From Nemertoderma westbladi (Eukaryota; Xenacoelomorpha; Nemertodermatida; Nemertodermatidae): DNA of 49,821 nucleotides. The stretch is from positions 1 to 49,821 of the forward strand of contig JAUCBJ010003596.1 of the NCBI GenBank assembly GCA_032718475.1. The letters run 5' to 3'. Made by a program: the position numbers and the translations under genes. Numbering within the stretch: position 1 is the stretch's first letter; each line of letters starts with the position of its first letter. Positions 32,126-42,523 of this stretch are shown in pieces. The notes under the pieces are model-generated. The model was not told the origin of the DNA, did not search any database, and worked only from the letters and a program-made list of their open reading frames with translations.

Positions 32126-33775
32126 GAATCTCTGAGGATGTCTTGGACAAGGGTGCTCTGATTTAACAGATTTAGAACCATTGTAGATGAGGCCGATTTA
32201 TGTAAGCTGAGCATCCGTTTGCAATACATTGATTTGACCCTGTCGATATCTTTCAGGTTAGCTAGAGTTAGGAACGGCGAGATTTCTGTGATAGCATATA
32301 ATATAATTGGGGCGATTTTTGCTTTGAATATTTGGAGGCCGGTGTCAATAGACATGAGAGGGAGATTATTAAGACAACCTATGGCGCTGTACGCTTTTTT
32401 CTTTTTCTTTAAGATATGACGAGTGAAGCAAAGGGTTGGTTGCATTGTAACTCCAAGATATTCGTACTCATTTGTGATTGGGACAATGTCACCTCCGTAA
32501 GTAAATTGATCTGTGTTGGACAATCGACCTGCTTTTCTGAATTTTACTATTTTTGTCTTAGTTAGGTTTACTATCATTCCATTATCTAGAGACCAGTCGT
32601 GTAATACATTTAATGCATTCTGAATGGATTCTTTATTACTTGAGAAGAAGGCTAGGTCGTCAGCATAGAATATAAATTTAACTAAAACAACCAGTTGACG
32701 CAGACGCGTGGCCAGGTCAGCGATGAAAATTAAAAAGCAAGTGGGAGAGAAACAATCGCCCTGTAGTACGCCGCGGAGTTGTTCTATAACGTTTGACAGT
32801 TGTAGCCCGTCAAAGACACGGAGTCTGTTGTCAAATAGGTCTTTAACAAGATTATACAGCTTTCCCCGGATACCAAAATTGTACAACTTGTAGAGTAGGA
32901 CTGCTCTGTTAACCATGTCGAAGGCCTTCTTGAAGTCCACAAAGGCCATACAGTAGATGTGCCGATCCGACCGCGCTGGTTGTTGCAAGGCAGAGGCTAT
33001 ATTATTAATAAGAGTCCGAATAGCATGTTGTGTTGATTTACCAATGGAGAAACCGAACTGTTCTGGTGGTAACAAGTGACCTATGTGTAGGCGAACTCTA
33101 GTGTTTATAATCGATGTGAAGATCTTGAGCATTACACAGATTAACGCGATGCCTCGGTAACTATCAGGATTAGATACTGCACCCATACCTTTGTACAATA
33201 TTACAATGATGCTCTCCTTCCATTTGGTCGGAATTTTCCCAATATTTAAGCATGTGTTATACAGTAATGTTAACATTGTGACTATAAAAGGAGCTAATTG
33301 TTTTAAATGTTCATAGAATATTCTGTCAGAGCCGCTAGCCTTTTTATTGGAAGAGTTGTTTATTGTTGAGTAAACCTCCTCTTCTGTGATCTCGGAGTTG
33401 AACCAGTCATTCGAGTTCATTTCAGCTTCATTCGTAGTGGGAATAGATGGCGCATTCCTAGCGGCAGACTGCTGCCCAAGGACATTGGTAAAATGAGATT
33501 CCAGTGTATTCGAATCTATTGGTGCGACTGAGGACTTTCTCTTCTCATTCATACACCACGGATTTATTTCTGAGTTTGAAATCAGTTCGAGTAGGCATTT
33601 TTCCTTGTAGGCCGAGCGTTTATTCTTAGTAAGTACCTTATACTGTTTCCTAGTTGTCCAGAATAATGTATTGTCATTATCGGAATTGTTTCGAGTTGAC
33701 ATGGCGGCCAGTAAAGAGGTTTTTAATGCCCGGCATTCGCTATCGAACCAGGGCTTGTTTATTCGGGGGAGCTCG
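32126..33775 (-). pseudogene. Split LINE ORF, reverse transcriptase segment
   Basis: An open frame begins before MSTRNNSDNDN (33,702) with the linker KPWFDSECRAL at about 33,755 and runs to the LTR insertion at 32,126. It carries a complete non-LTR RT. Counting from that Met, these are KASGSDRIFYEHLK (121-134), NPDSYRGIALICVMLKIF, FVDFKKAFDMVNR (254-266, motif A), RGVLQGDCFSP (310-320, motif B), FYADDLAFF (345-353, motif C) and NLTKTKIVKF. No stop codon interrupts 526 codons. The C-terminal part is found beyond the LTR element at 18,206-17,877. The endonuclease segment upstream is in another frame, so one frameshift near 33,755-33,775 separates them. The RT belongs to an APE-endonuclease-bearing LINE; I do not assign the clade. 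Confidence 0.9.
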
Positions 33776-34288
33776 CTTGGGGGCTGTGAAGTCAGATACT
33801 GCGCCAGTTAGGAGTTGGACTGCAGTCTCAATATCGTTTCGCTGGAGTGATATTCCAATTTCCACGAGATTTTGGTGTTCTATGAAGGTTGTAATGTTTA
33901 TTTTCCGTGAAAGGTTCTGTAATCGGGGTTGGTAGGAGTGGTTCCAGGTTAGTTCCATTTCCATTACAACACGGACGGAAACAGGTTGGTGTTTACGAAA
34001 GGGTTGTCTGCCAACACATGCAGTCGGTAGGTGCTTTGGGGTTGGGCCGTAATATTTTATAAACAGTAAGTCAATAACACTATCTCCTTGAGGTGAGATG
34101 TATGTGTGAGAGTTTGGCTGGTTTAGCTCATTAAAACCGAGAGTATATTTTAGAGAGTCCGTAAGGTCCCTGCCCCATGTGCCGTAGTCCATACGGCAGT
34201 TAAAGTCACCACCTATGACGATGGTCATTGGTTGGGTGGTGAATGAAAGGGCGTTGTTAAGGGTGAGACAAATGTCAGCAACTCTCAA
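33740..34288 (-). pseudogene. Split LINE ORF, endonuclease C-terminal segment (5'-truncated)
   Basis: 182 codons encoding the C-terminal half of an apurinic-type endonuclease. Visible are VIGGDFNCRMD (the GDFN motif) and SHTYISPQGDSVIDLLFI (the xxSxIDxxF region with catalytic Ser and Asp). The N-terminal half with the metal-binding Asn and Glu is missing and homology ends near 34,286, so this copy is 5'-truncated, as is common for LINEs. The frame closes at 33,740 after PNKQALVR while the RT frame has already begun, which indicates a one-base indel around the C-run at 33,765-33,772. Confidence 0.85.
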
Positions 34289-34545
34289 AAATCAGCAAAA
34301 ATCAATACTTTATAGTAAATAGATAATTTGTAAATATCAAATCATTTTACGAATATAAGATAAATAAATACAATTGACGAAAGCCAAACCAACCACCACC
34401 AAAACAAGTCAATGAAACCGATCCATTACCTTAATGTACAAATAAATTAACAAACATTAGACGGGTATTGTCATTGAAACCAGGAATCCCTTATCAACAA
34501 ATTTATCCACCATTGTACTGTATATAGCAACCAATAGGTCTGTCA
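34289..34545. other. Short spacer between the LINE and the chitin-binding gene
   Basis: AT-rich sequence downstream (minus strand) of the CBM14 gene. It holds that gene's 3' flank and the target-side flank of the LINE 5' truncation point. No target duplication for the LINE could be matched to its 3' side. Confidence 0.35.
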
Positions 34546-35133
34546 TTAGCAACCATAATGTTTTGCAGGTGATCCGCAGTATCCATTTCCAATATAAACC
34601 GATCCTTCGCTGCACGACTGAGGATGAGCTATACCATGGGAACACCAAAAGTAATTTTGTGAACATTTCTCACCGGTTGCTCCATCTGGCTTCCCTACAC
34701 ACTCGGGGTCCGGTTCTCCACAACCGTAGAACTGTGGCGGGGAGCCACAACTCCCTCCCTCAATATAAACAGATCCTTCGCTGCACGACTGAGGATGAGC
34801 TATACCATGGGAACACCAAAAGTAATTTTGTGAACATTTCTCACCAGTTGCTCCATCTGGCTTCCCTACACACTCGGGGTCAGGTTCTCCACAACCGTAG
34901 AACTGTGGCGGGGAGCCACAACTCCCTCCCTCAGTATAAACATATCCCTCAGGACAGGACATTGGAATAGCGTCTCCATTGAAACACCAGTAATATGTTA
35001 CCGAACATTTCTCACCGGATGCTCCATCCGACTTTCCTTCACACATCGTTAAACCTTCAGCAGACCCTTTCTGAACTTCTGAAAGCGTAAATATTCCAAA
35101 TAAGATCCACGTTAATCTCATTATATTAATCAT
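34546..35133 (-). CDS. Secreted protein with three CBM14 (peritrophin-A) chitin-binding domains
   Basis: 195 residues. A signal peptide (MRLTWILFGIFTLSEVQKG from Met5; Met1 is also possible) precedes three six-cysteine domains: C31, 43, 50, 60, 72, 81; C88, 100, 107, 117, 129, 138; and C145, 157, 164, 174, 186, 195. The spacing and the aromatic YYWC or YFWC motif match type-2 chitin-binding domains, which bind chitin in cuticle, gut lining or immune proteins. Domains 2 and 3 are almost identical at DNA level with a 57-codon period, so domain duplication is recent. The protein ends exactly at the sixth cysteine of domain 3. No intron is seen within the frame. Function beyond chitin binding is not indicated. 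Confidence 0.85.
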   Translation of the reverse strand: MINIMRLTWILFGIFTLSEVQKGSAEGLTMCEGKSDGASGEKCSVTYYWCFNGDAIPMSCPEGYVYTEGGSCGSPPQFYGCGEPDPECVGKPDGATGEKCSQNYFWCSHGIAHPQSCSEGSVYIEGGSCGSPPQFYGCGEPDPECVGKPDGATGEKCSQNYFWCSHGIAHPQSCSEGSVYIGNGYCGSPAKHYGC

Positions 35134-35630
35134 TTTTGTAACTATCCTTAATGACTAAACCTAAACAGATAAATATGCATAGGAGTTTAAATGGAGCAAT
35201 AATGGTGGGCTGTAAGTTTAAGTATACTGTAAAAAGAAGAAATTACCATAAGGTCAAACATGAGATTTGATTTGCCAACGTCTGTGGAAGCACTTACTGT
35301 AGTTATGTTTTACAAACTTATGACAATAATGCGCAACTACAGTAGGCCTACGACACGACTTATTCTCGCAGCCAAAAATATGGTAAAATTAAAAATAAAC
35401 ATTCTGGTATATTAAACTTACTTTACTCTTACCAGTTCAATAAACGTTGCACTACACTTTATACAATAATTTTAATAAATATATTAATGGATTTTAATTA
35501 ATTTTATATTATTTATTTATTATTTATTTCACACATTATACGCTACAACTGTATACGGGTACAAATGGTAAAGTACCAACTCTAACGCTTGAAACAAACC
35601 ATATATTAGCGAGAGCTTAATGTAGCACTT
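35134..35630. other. 5' flank of the chitin-binding gene
   Basis: AT-rich, no coding region seen. It presumably contains the promoter of the CBM14 gene, but I cannot point to a specific element. Confidence 0.35.
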
Positions 35631-36104
35631 ATGCAGCACATAGCACATATCACCACTAGCTTTATAAGATACCTCGTCATTAGGTCTATTACAGTAGTTA
35701 CTCTATTACGGTTTCCATATCTAACTGCTGAGGACACCAAATCTCTGGATGGCACATTCACAAGAATGCTACGCCGGGTTCATTGTGTCAAGTACAATGC
35801 ACACATCTCCAACCAGACACTATATAACATTGGAGGTGTCTCATTGGTTCCCCCAAGCTTGACACTAGAACAAAATCGCCTCCGCTTTGCAGGACATTGC
35901 TTTCGCCGTGAGGACCAGCCAGTGCATAATCTTGTACTTTGGCAGCCTCATGGAGTGAATAAGCATGGTGGACAGCCCATGACTTTCTTGAGACGCATCT
36001 TAAAAGACACTGGCCTTAAAGATGCGGATGATCTAGCAAATGTCATGGGTGATAGGGAGTTGTGGCGGTGCAATTTTGTTGACAAGCCGGCACAGCATTC
36101 TTAA
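35631..36104 (+). pseudogene. LINE C-terminal fragment (relic A)
   Basis: 157 codons matching the C-terminal region of non-LTR reverse transcriptase proteins. Landmarks are LDGTFTRMLRRVH, HISNQTLYNIGG, RLRFAGHCFRRED, LVLWQPHG, GGQPMTFLRRILKDTGL and the DRELW segment before the stop. The catalytic RT part is missing and the N-terminal 30 codons look rearranged. A shorter related fragment is at 41,583-41,707. Confidence 0.82.
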
Positions 36105-36748
36105 AAATGCAGCTGCAATGCAGCATGCCGATCCTAGTAGTATATTGTTGTGGTGGCCTATTGATTTTATCTAGTTTCACTTCGGGTGGAATGATTTAGC
36201 AGGCTGTACTTAATTAGCCATGTAATTATATCGTTATGGATCGACTAAATATTGATTTTGTACATAATAATTGGGATAGAAATATTTCACGGGGTGGCCA
36301 GCCATGTGGCGCTTCTGTGGAGCCAAAGGGGAAAACAGGGGGGTTCATTCCGAGTAATGGTGTATTAGTTTATAAGAGGTTAAGTTATATCCAAAAGGTT
36401 CTGGAGCGATTGCCACGTTCCACGATACTGTTGAGAAGAGCAACCATCGTATTTAAATGTCTAGAGATACTTTATAGGAGGGTAGCGCTGTGGCGCTGTG
36501 GCGCCAGCACGAACGTTGTTTTGGAAAATCTATGAGTTTAAAGTTCTAGGTCTAAAACTCGGTCCGGGTTTCAGCTCGGGGAGACTAGTGAGACACCTAC
36601 AATATTGTATAGAATCTGATTGCTGATGTATTCATTGTACTTGAAACAAGTGAACCCTGTGTAGCATTCTTGTGTATGTGCCACCAAGATATTTTGTGTC
36701 CTCAGCTGTTAGAGCCCCATATACGGACGGGACCCCATACGTCAATGA
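36105..36748. other. Spacer before the hAT element
   Basis: Contains an open frame at 36,236-36,535 (99 codons) without recognisable domain, probably chance. No RNA gene or transposon end recognised. Confidence 0.4.
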
Positions 36749-36756
36749 CTCCCATA

Positions 36757-38106
36757 CAGGGCCGGATTAACCAATAGGCTAACAAGGCTGAGCCGTGGGG
36801 CCCCCTAACTTTAGGGGCCCCAAGGAAGGGTGGGACAATATGATGATATTTAAATCATAATATGACTATAACTTCGTGGTATAATTTTGACTGGGTGTTT
36901 AAAAGCTGTTCAAAATTTAACACATACTGTACTGTATTTCTGGTCGCTCCGCTCGCATTGTTTCTTTGTACAGATGTACACACAGACAATAATTTGACAA
37001 AATAAAGAGTTAAATTTTAATAAGGGATTGAAATACAGTAGTAATTCTATTTTTAAACGGCCATCACACTGAATGAGAATGATAGTGGTGTAGTCATGAA
37101 ACGTAAGTATAGTAATATATAGTCAATCAAAGGAGAAAGTGTTCACTTTTTATTGAGATGGTATTCCTGTCTCCTTGGATATACTGTACTCAAATTTCTG
37201 CACGATTCATTCTTATCTACCAGTGTCAATGACCCAATATTTTTCAAAATTAATTTCAGAAACAGCGAAATTGAAAATTTCGGCTCGAACTCAGCCACAC
37301 CAAAAAATAGGAGTTGGAAATACTGTATAGGTATTATTTGTTTGGGAAGCTCGTCAACAAGAAGTTTTTGCGATAACTACGAACATCGATTCCTTTCCTG
37401 AGTCCCAGTAGTACAAGCACGATGAATGTGCCAAGGCCCAAGACCACCTCAGACCACCTCAGACCAGTGCTTCTGACCAAAATTTCAAAAATTGTGATGC
37501 TAATGGCCTTATCATATCAGGGGTGCTGCTGCCTGCCGGTTAAGGGCCCCTCATTGGTCGTTAGCCTGGGGCCCCTCATTGGTCGTTAGTAGGGGCCCCC
37601 AGCTGCTGCCTGCCGGTTAAGGGCCCCTCATTGGTCGTTAGCCTAGGGGGCCCCAGCTGCTGCCTGCCGGTTAAGGGCCCCTCATTGGTCGTTAGGGGCC
37701 CTTCATTGGTCGTTAGCCTAGGGGCCCCCAGCTGCTGCCTGCCGGTTAAGGGCCCCTCATTGGTCGTTACCCTAGGGGCCCTCAGCTGCTGCGTGCCGGG
37801 TAAGGGCCCCTCATTGATCGTTGGCCTAGGGGCCCCCAGCTGCTGCCTGCCGGTTAAGGGCCCCTCATTGGTCGTTAGCCTAAGGGCCCCTCATTGGTCG
37901 TTAGCCTAGGGACCCCCAGCTGCTGCCTGTCGGTTAAGGGCCCCTCGACCCTCATTTGTCGTTAGCCTAGGGGCCCCCAGCGGCTGCCTGCCGGTTAAGG
38001 GCCCCTCATTGGTCGTTAGCCTAGGGGCCCCCAGCTGCTGCCTACCGGTTAAGGGCCCCTCATTGGTCGTTAGCCTAGGGGCCCCCAAAACCTTAATCCG
38101 GCCCTG
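36757..38106. mobile_element. Non-autonomous hAT transposon, 1,350 bp
   Basis: The ends are CAGGGCCGGATTAA (36,757-36,770) and its reverse complement (38,093-38,106), a 14-bp perfect TIR. They are flanked by a perfect 8-bp target duplication CTCCCATA (36,749-36,756 and 38,107-38,114). The 8-bp duplication with CAGGG-type ends is diagnostic of hAT. No transposase ORF is visible. The interior is unique AT-rich sequence followed by a GC-rich minisatellite next to the right end. It depends on a related autonomous element. Confidence 0.93.
37523..38087. repeat. 54-bp minisatellite inside the hAT element
   Basis: The unit runs CAGCTGCTGCCTGCCGGTTA, AGGGCCCCTCATTGGTCGTT, then AGCCTAGGGGCCCC. There are about ten units, several with internal deletions (for example the shortened copies at 37,561-37,600 and 37,690-37,725). 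The palindrome GGGGCCCC also occurs in the left subterminal sequence (36,796-36,826), so the array was probably built from subterminal sequence. The period is a multiple of three, so both strands show meaningless open frames. Confidence 0.93.
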
Positions 38107-38524
38107 CTCCCATATATACAGTATGATTACTGGTTCTCTCTCTCTGCTGCCGTACATAATCCAACTTTCAGATTCCTATTCAATAAGGTACTGCCCCAGC
38201 CCATGCCTTATCCTTACTCTTCGGGCCTGACGTCTGGATCCTTGATCCAAAGAAGCAGAAGTCATTCTCATGCTCAAGCAAGCAGTGCGACCCAATTGTT
38301 TTGGACATATTATTAATTCAATGTTGCACTCAAAGAAATACAGTATAGCGATCGCCAATCTATTTAACACCTTGGAGGGAAATTTAAAATTAATATTTAT
38401 AGTTTTACACTTTACAGTGAAGATTTGAAGTAGGTCTAGTTAAACCTGTTTGATTAACTCGTACTGCAGTAATTCATGTAAACGGTTATCTACGGTAAAC
38501 TGTAATACATTACAGTTTACTTTT
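38107..38524. other. Spacer between hAT element and Mutator-like relic
   Basis: No gene supported; the first codons of the following open frame (38,450-38,525) do not look like transposase. Confidence 0.35.
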
Positions 38525-38525
38525 G

Positions 38526-39390
38526 CTGCGAAGCAACTTTGGGCAAGATCCATTGAAAGGAACAGGTTGCGATATACAGAGCTGCTAAGCGATGGAGACA
38601 GTTCTGTTTTCAAAGAGGTCCGAGAGAACCCTCCATATGACATCGAGCACCCAGTAAAGAAATATGAGTGTATTAACCATATCGCTAAAGGAGTTACCAA
38701 TGGCCTTGAATCAGTCCGTAAAGAAAAAAGGATTGGTGGTGTCAATGGGCTCTCTCAGCCACGGATCAGACAACACGCCAGTTATTACCGTAACACTATT
38801 GTTCACCATGTCTCTTCTGTAGACTACCGAACTATAGACCCAGACGAACTGGAGAACCTCGTTGACACCATAATACGGGAGGTGAAAGCTACTGTATTTC
38901 ATTACACGAATTATCCAGAATCTCAGCGGGAAAGAAAACATGAGGATTGTCCGATACGGTGGTGCAAAGCGATCCAGAAAGACCCAACCTACAAGGACAA
39001 ATCCTTCATCAAGCCCGAATGGCATGCCCACATTATGCCCGTATACAATAGACTTACAGATCGGAATCTATTGAAGCGTTGCCTTCCAGGTCTCACGCAG
39101 AACCAAAGTTAATCTATTCATGGTCGACTTTGGAACAAATGTGGGAAGGATAAGTTCCAGGGAAGAACAACATTGGAATTCCATGCGTACCGGTATTTAT
39201 ACTGGACTTGTGCACAACAGGGGTTCATCTGCAGCTCAGATACTGTATATGAAGTTGGGCCTGTGGTAAATATGGCGATAGGGTGCAAGGTGAGAGACCG
39301 CAAGAGAACTTCACGAAGCCTCCTCAAACGAAAATCAAGGAAATTCCGCCCGGATAACAATGATACCGCTTACAAACCTGGGGGGTTTTA
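38526..39390 (+). pseudogene. Mutator-like transposase fragment with one internal stop
   Basis: From about 38,526 the frame encodes the C-terminal half of the Mutator-like transposase found in many invertebrate genomes. Landmarks are RLRYTELLSDGDSSVFKEV (containing the SDGDS acid site), KKYECINHIAKGV, RWCKAIQKDPTY, MPVYNRLTDRNLLKRCL and GLTQNQS. A TAA at 39,110-39,112 replaces one codon. The same frame then continues with SIHGRLWNKCGKDKF, SSDTVYEVG and a basic tail to the stop at 39,388-39,390. The N-terminal half is missing. A single nonsense change in an otherwise open frame suggests fairly recent death or a suppressible stop. No TIRs were identified. Confidence 0.8.
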
Positions 39391-40909
39391 GAAATTTATT
39401 TCAGTTTGCTACTGCGAAGTCCCCATAAATCTATATTTGCTTTATAACAGACTGTTGAAACCTGTCCAGTTAGATTCGTCATGTCGTTATTAGTGGTATA
39501 CAGTATGATATAACACATGAAATATACACCAGAAAAATTTTTTAAATAATATACTGTATTTTATTTAAGTATGTTTCACTTTCAAATGCATTTTTCTCAA
39601 AAGGAAATAATTTTGCACATTTTGTCTATCTACTTCTGAACGGCTCAGCCGATTTTGATTCTGTTTTCGCTATTGTAGCCCTTACCCTTATAACTGTAAA
39701 ATCTGAACAGACAAAATTTTGTATAAACATCTAGAAATTTTTTTCTTCGATTTTTTGTGTCATAATTTTCAAATAAATTGTAAATATCTGGTGAATGATT
39801 ACTTATGATATCATAAATTGGTAACCACTAACAATATCAAAATTTTGTCTGCTCAGATTATTGTCCACCCGATATTGGTCAAAATAAAAAAAAATTGAAA
39901 ATATTGAAAAGCAAAAAAGTAGATGCATTTTTAAAAATTCGCATTATTTTCGGTGAAAAAAAATGCAAAAATAAAAAAAAATTTGAAAAAAATATTTTTT
40001 TTTCATTTCAAAAATTTTTTCTGAGATTTCTACACCTTTTGGCTACAATATGGTGAAAAAAGTAAATTAATCGGACATGTGGTTCTAAAATGACAGCTTA
40101 TATATGTACTTTAGAATGGCAAATATATATTTTTCGGGGGTGTCCTCCCCGCCCCCTTAAGCCATCAGCAAAGTCTAGATCAGTAAGGCACTTTCCTCTA
40201 CTTCTTGTGCCAGTAGGGGGTGTCACCATCACACCATCTTTTTATAATGGTCAAATTCGTTTAACATCAACCACAGTTACTTTATGAACTATTGTTGTGG
40301 AACCATTGTACAGTGATCTGAACATTAATTTACTAGAAACCTGGATTTTGTCTGGTCTATAAAATTAAATAAAAAACGAATACTTGAATTGTAATGTATT
40401 GTGAATTGTGTATAAGTATAATAGAATCCAAACAGTGATTACTATGTACTTTTGTGCTGCAGGAATCATTTTCCCACGTTAAACATGATAGTTTTATCAC
40501 ATACAGTATCTTTGGTTGCAACAAATAATTCGACATGTGAAACAAATAAGTCAATGTTATAGTGTTGGTTGACACACATGCCATCTACTGTACACCTGTA
40601 CTTTTGAACGTTCACATATACTGTAGGATACAGTAAGGATACAGTATGGATAGAGACAGAAGGGGGGGGGGACTTTCGATGCAATAAACATTCATCCCTC
40701 TCCAGGGGAAAATCAATGCCAAACAGCTGATTACTAATTTGTTATATTGACTTTAGTGGCGGCCCAAACCCTAATTAAGATTAGATCGATGTAATATGTC
40801 ATTGTATTTTTTTTTGTTATACAGTAGTATATTAGGTCGTTAATGAATTAGAATATTTATTTAATTATTCCATTGTTGAATAAATATATTAGTTGAATAA
40901 TAACTATAT
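39391..40909. other. Low-complexity AT-rich intergenic sequence
   Basis: Includes A/T-rich runs (39,880-40,020), a G9 run near 40,663 and scattered TACAGTA motifs. A phrase around 39,636-39,660 (GAACGGCTCAGCCGATTTTG) resembles text common in transposon untranslated regions, but I cannot assign it. No coding region supported. Confidence 0.4.
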
Positions 40910-41460
40910 TACGTCATTGTTCATATAGCATTTTATTTATAGCGTTACGGCACCAGTGATTTTGAATAAAATGAAATTATGTATTAACCTCGCTACGCTC
41001 GGTAAATAAAATATCTCGAGTCTAGTGAAAATAATGTTCTACATTATTTACCATGCAATAAATAATTATAAAGTGCTAATTATGAACAATGGCGAATCTA
41101 AATTTATTTATTTGTGGGGAATTATTTGTAATGATGCACTTAAAAACGTTCTAGAATAACCTAATAATTAGGCGGTGACATCTTGGATAAACTGGAAATA
41201 CATATCCCGCCGCAATGTTAAATTCTCTATTTAAGGAAAGGAGCAGGTTACAGTGGCACGATATTTTAACCAAAACAATAAACTAAACACAATATAACAG
41301 GTTACAGTTTTATTTTTGAGAGTAATCATCTGTTATTTGCGTCCAATTTCCCCTGGAGTGGGATGAAATTTTATTGCGTCAAGTTTTCCCCCCTATCATC
41401 TGACTGCGTTATAAAGTTAGAAAATATGTCGCCCTGGCGAGTTGGCAGTGCGAAATAAAT
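40910..41460 (+). repeat. MITE-like dispersed repeat, copy 2
   Basis: Reverse-complement relative of 7,140-7,480, longer and diverged. It has the same fold-back arms (GTCATTGTTCATATAGCA at 40,913 and CTAATTATGAACAATGGC at 41,078) and the same AAATATGTCGCCCTGGCGA near the far end (41,424-41,442). Confidence 0.65.
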
Positions 41461-41582
41461 TTCATACAAATGAGTAAAAAGGGATATGAATTTCATCAAT
41501 ATTCCTAGACATCACTATTAAAGTGATTAATTAATTAAGTTAAGCGTTCGGAACCCCATGCTCTATGCTGAGAGAGAGAGAG

Positions 41583-41707
41583 GATAGCCCATGACTTTCT
41601 TGAGAGGCCTCTTACTAAGGAACACTGGTCTAGAAGATGCGGATGAACTCGCGGAAGTCATGGAGTTGTGGCGGCGCAATTTTGTCGATAAGCCGGCATA
41701 GCATTTT
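41583..41707 (+). pseudogene. LINE C-terminal fragment (relic B)
   Basis: About 125 bp aligning with the last part of relic A (35,978-36,100). It shares CCCATGACTTTCTTGAGA, GATGCGGATGA and GAGTTGTGGCGG, and ends at AAGCCGGCA. Small deletions are present (the GGTGATAG before GAGTTG is missing). A (GA)n run lies directly before it. Confidence 0.75.
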
Positions 41708-42148
41708 ACTGCACAATTGTGGATTGCATAGATTGCTTATTTTGGCTCTCGTGCTGCGCGAAAGCCGCACAACATGTTAACTAACCGACTAATGAAACGA
41801 ACATTAAAATACATAAAATATCGTACAGTACCCATTAAACTCAAGTAAAACGGGAAATTTAACTACTAAAAACGATTAACTACAGTAAATAAAATATTAA
41901 CTAATGAAACGAACTTTAAAATTTATAAAATATTGTGCCAAAAAAACGCAAATAAAACGAACATTAAAATTTAACTACTAACAAAACAAAACGAATAACT
42001 ACGGAGACCGACGTAGGATATAGGTTCTAAATTACAGTAGTACAAATAAATTAATACATGAGATGAGTCTAAAATTGTTTAATCTAAAATAAAGTATGGT
42101 CCGTACAGTAGCGGCCAAATATTTAAATTACACATTACCTGTACACCA
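41708..42148. other. AT-rich spacer
   Basis: Contains loosely repeated phrases (CTAATGAAACGAAC, ACGATTAACTAC) suggesting an old tandem duplication. No gene supported. Confidence 0.4.
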
Positions 42149-42417
42149 TTAGGGAATGAATTTTAGTGGGAGTTTTTCGTAATGCTTGTTTAAGCGCGAC
42201 TCAAAAACGTTCGATGATACGACAAATTCAGATAAAGCATTCCAATGGTCGATTACCCGAAAGTGGAACGTGGCGTTTCGTTGCTGAAGTCGTGCTTGCG
42301 GTTTAAATAACTTTCTCGAGTGGCCACGCCTACCAGATTCTTCTTGCTCTTGGTAATGGTAGCGGTAGGTAGCAGCGATCCTGATCCTGTGAAGGACGTA
42401 GTTACCTTTATATTTTT
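42149..42417 (-). pseudogene. LINE C-terminal fragment (relic C) next to the choline kinase gene
   Basis: On the minus strand, about 89 codons are open down to TAA at 42,149-42,151. They read GRRGHSRKLFKPQARLQQRN, then FHFRVIDHWNALSEFVV, FESRLNKHYEKLPLKF and a stop. This RGH...R..R..FxxRVIxxWNxLxxxVV pattern is the standard C-terminus of CR1/Jockey-like LINE proteins. It is head-to-head with the choline kinase start, so that gene's promoter region is at most partly host sequence. Confidence 0.8.
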
Positions 42418-42523
42418 TAAATTATACCGTACTGCAGGGTGTACTGGTGTAGCGTGTAGCCTACTGTAGTCCGGTACTACAGTACTGTAGTATAGCTGTA
42501 TAGGTTATACCAAAGTTATCCAT

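Noticed and set aside
36236-36535. 99-codon open frame between LINE relic A and the hAT element
   Set aside because: No recognisable domain and no similarity pattern I can name; likely chance.
37631-38230. Open frames on both strands over the GC-rich 54-bp array
   Set aside because: The period is divisible by three, so openness follows from repetition; composition is not protein-like.
40090-40287. 65-codon plus frame with a Pro/Arg-rich segment
   Set aside because: Surrounded by low-complexity sequence, no recognisable motif, short.
41740-41775. GTGCTGCGCGAAAGCCGCAC as a second Helitron-type hairpin
   Set aside because: The stem has a mismatch and no CTRR follows within the expected distance.
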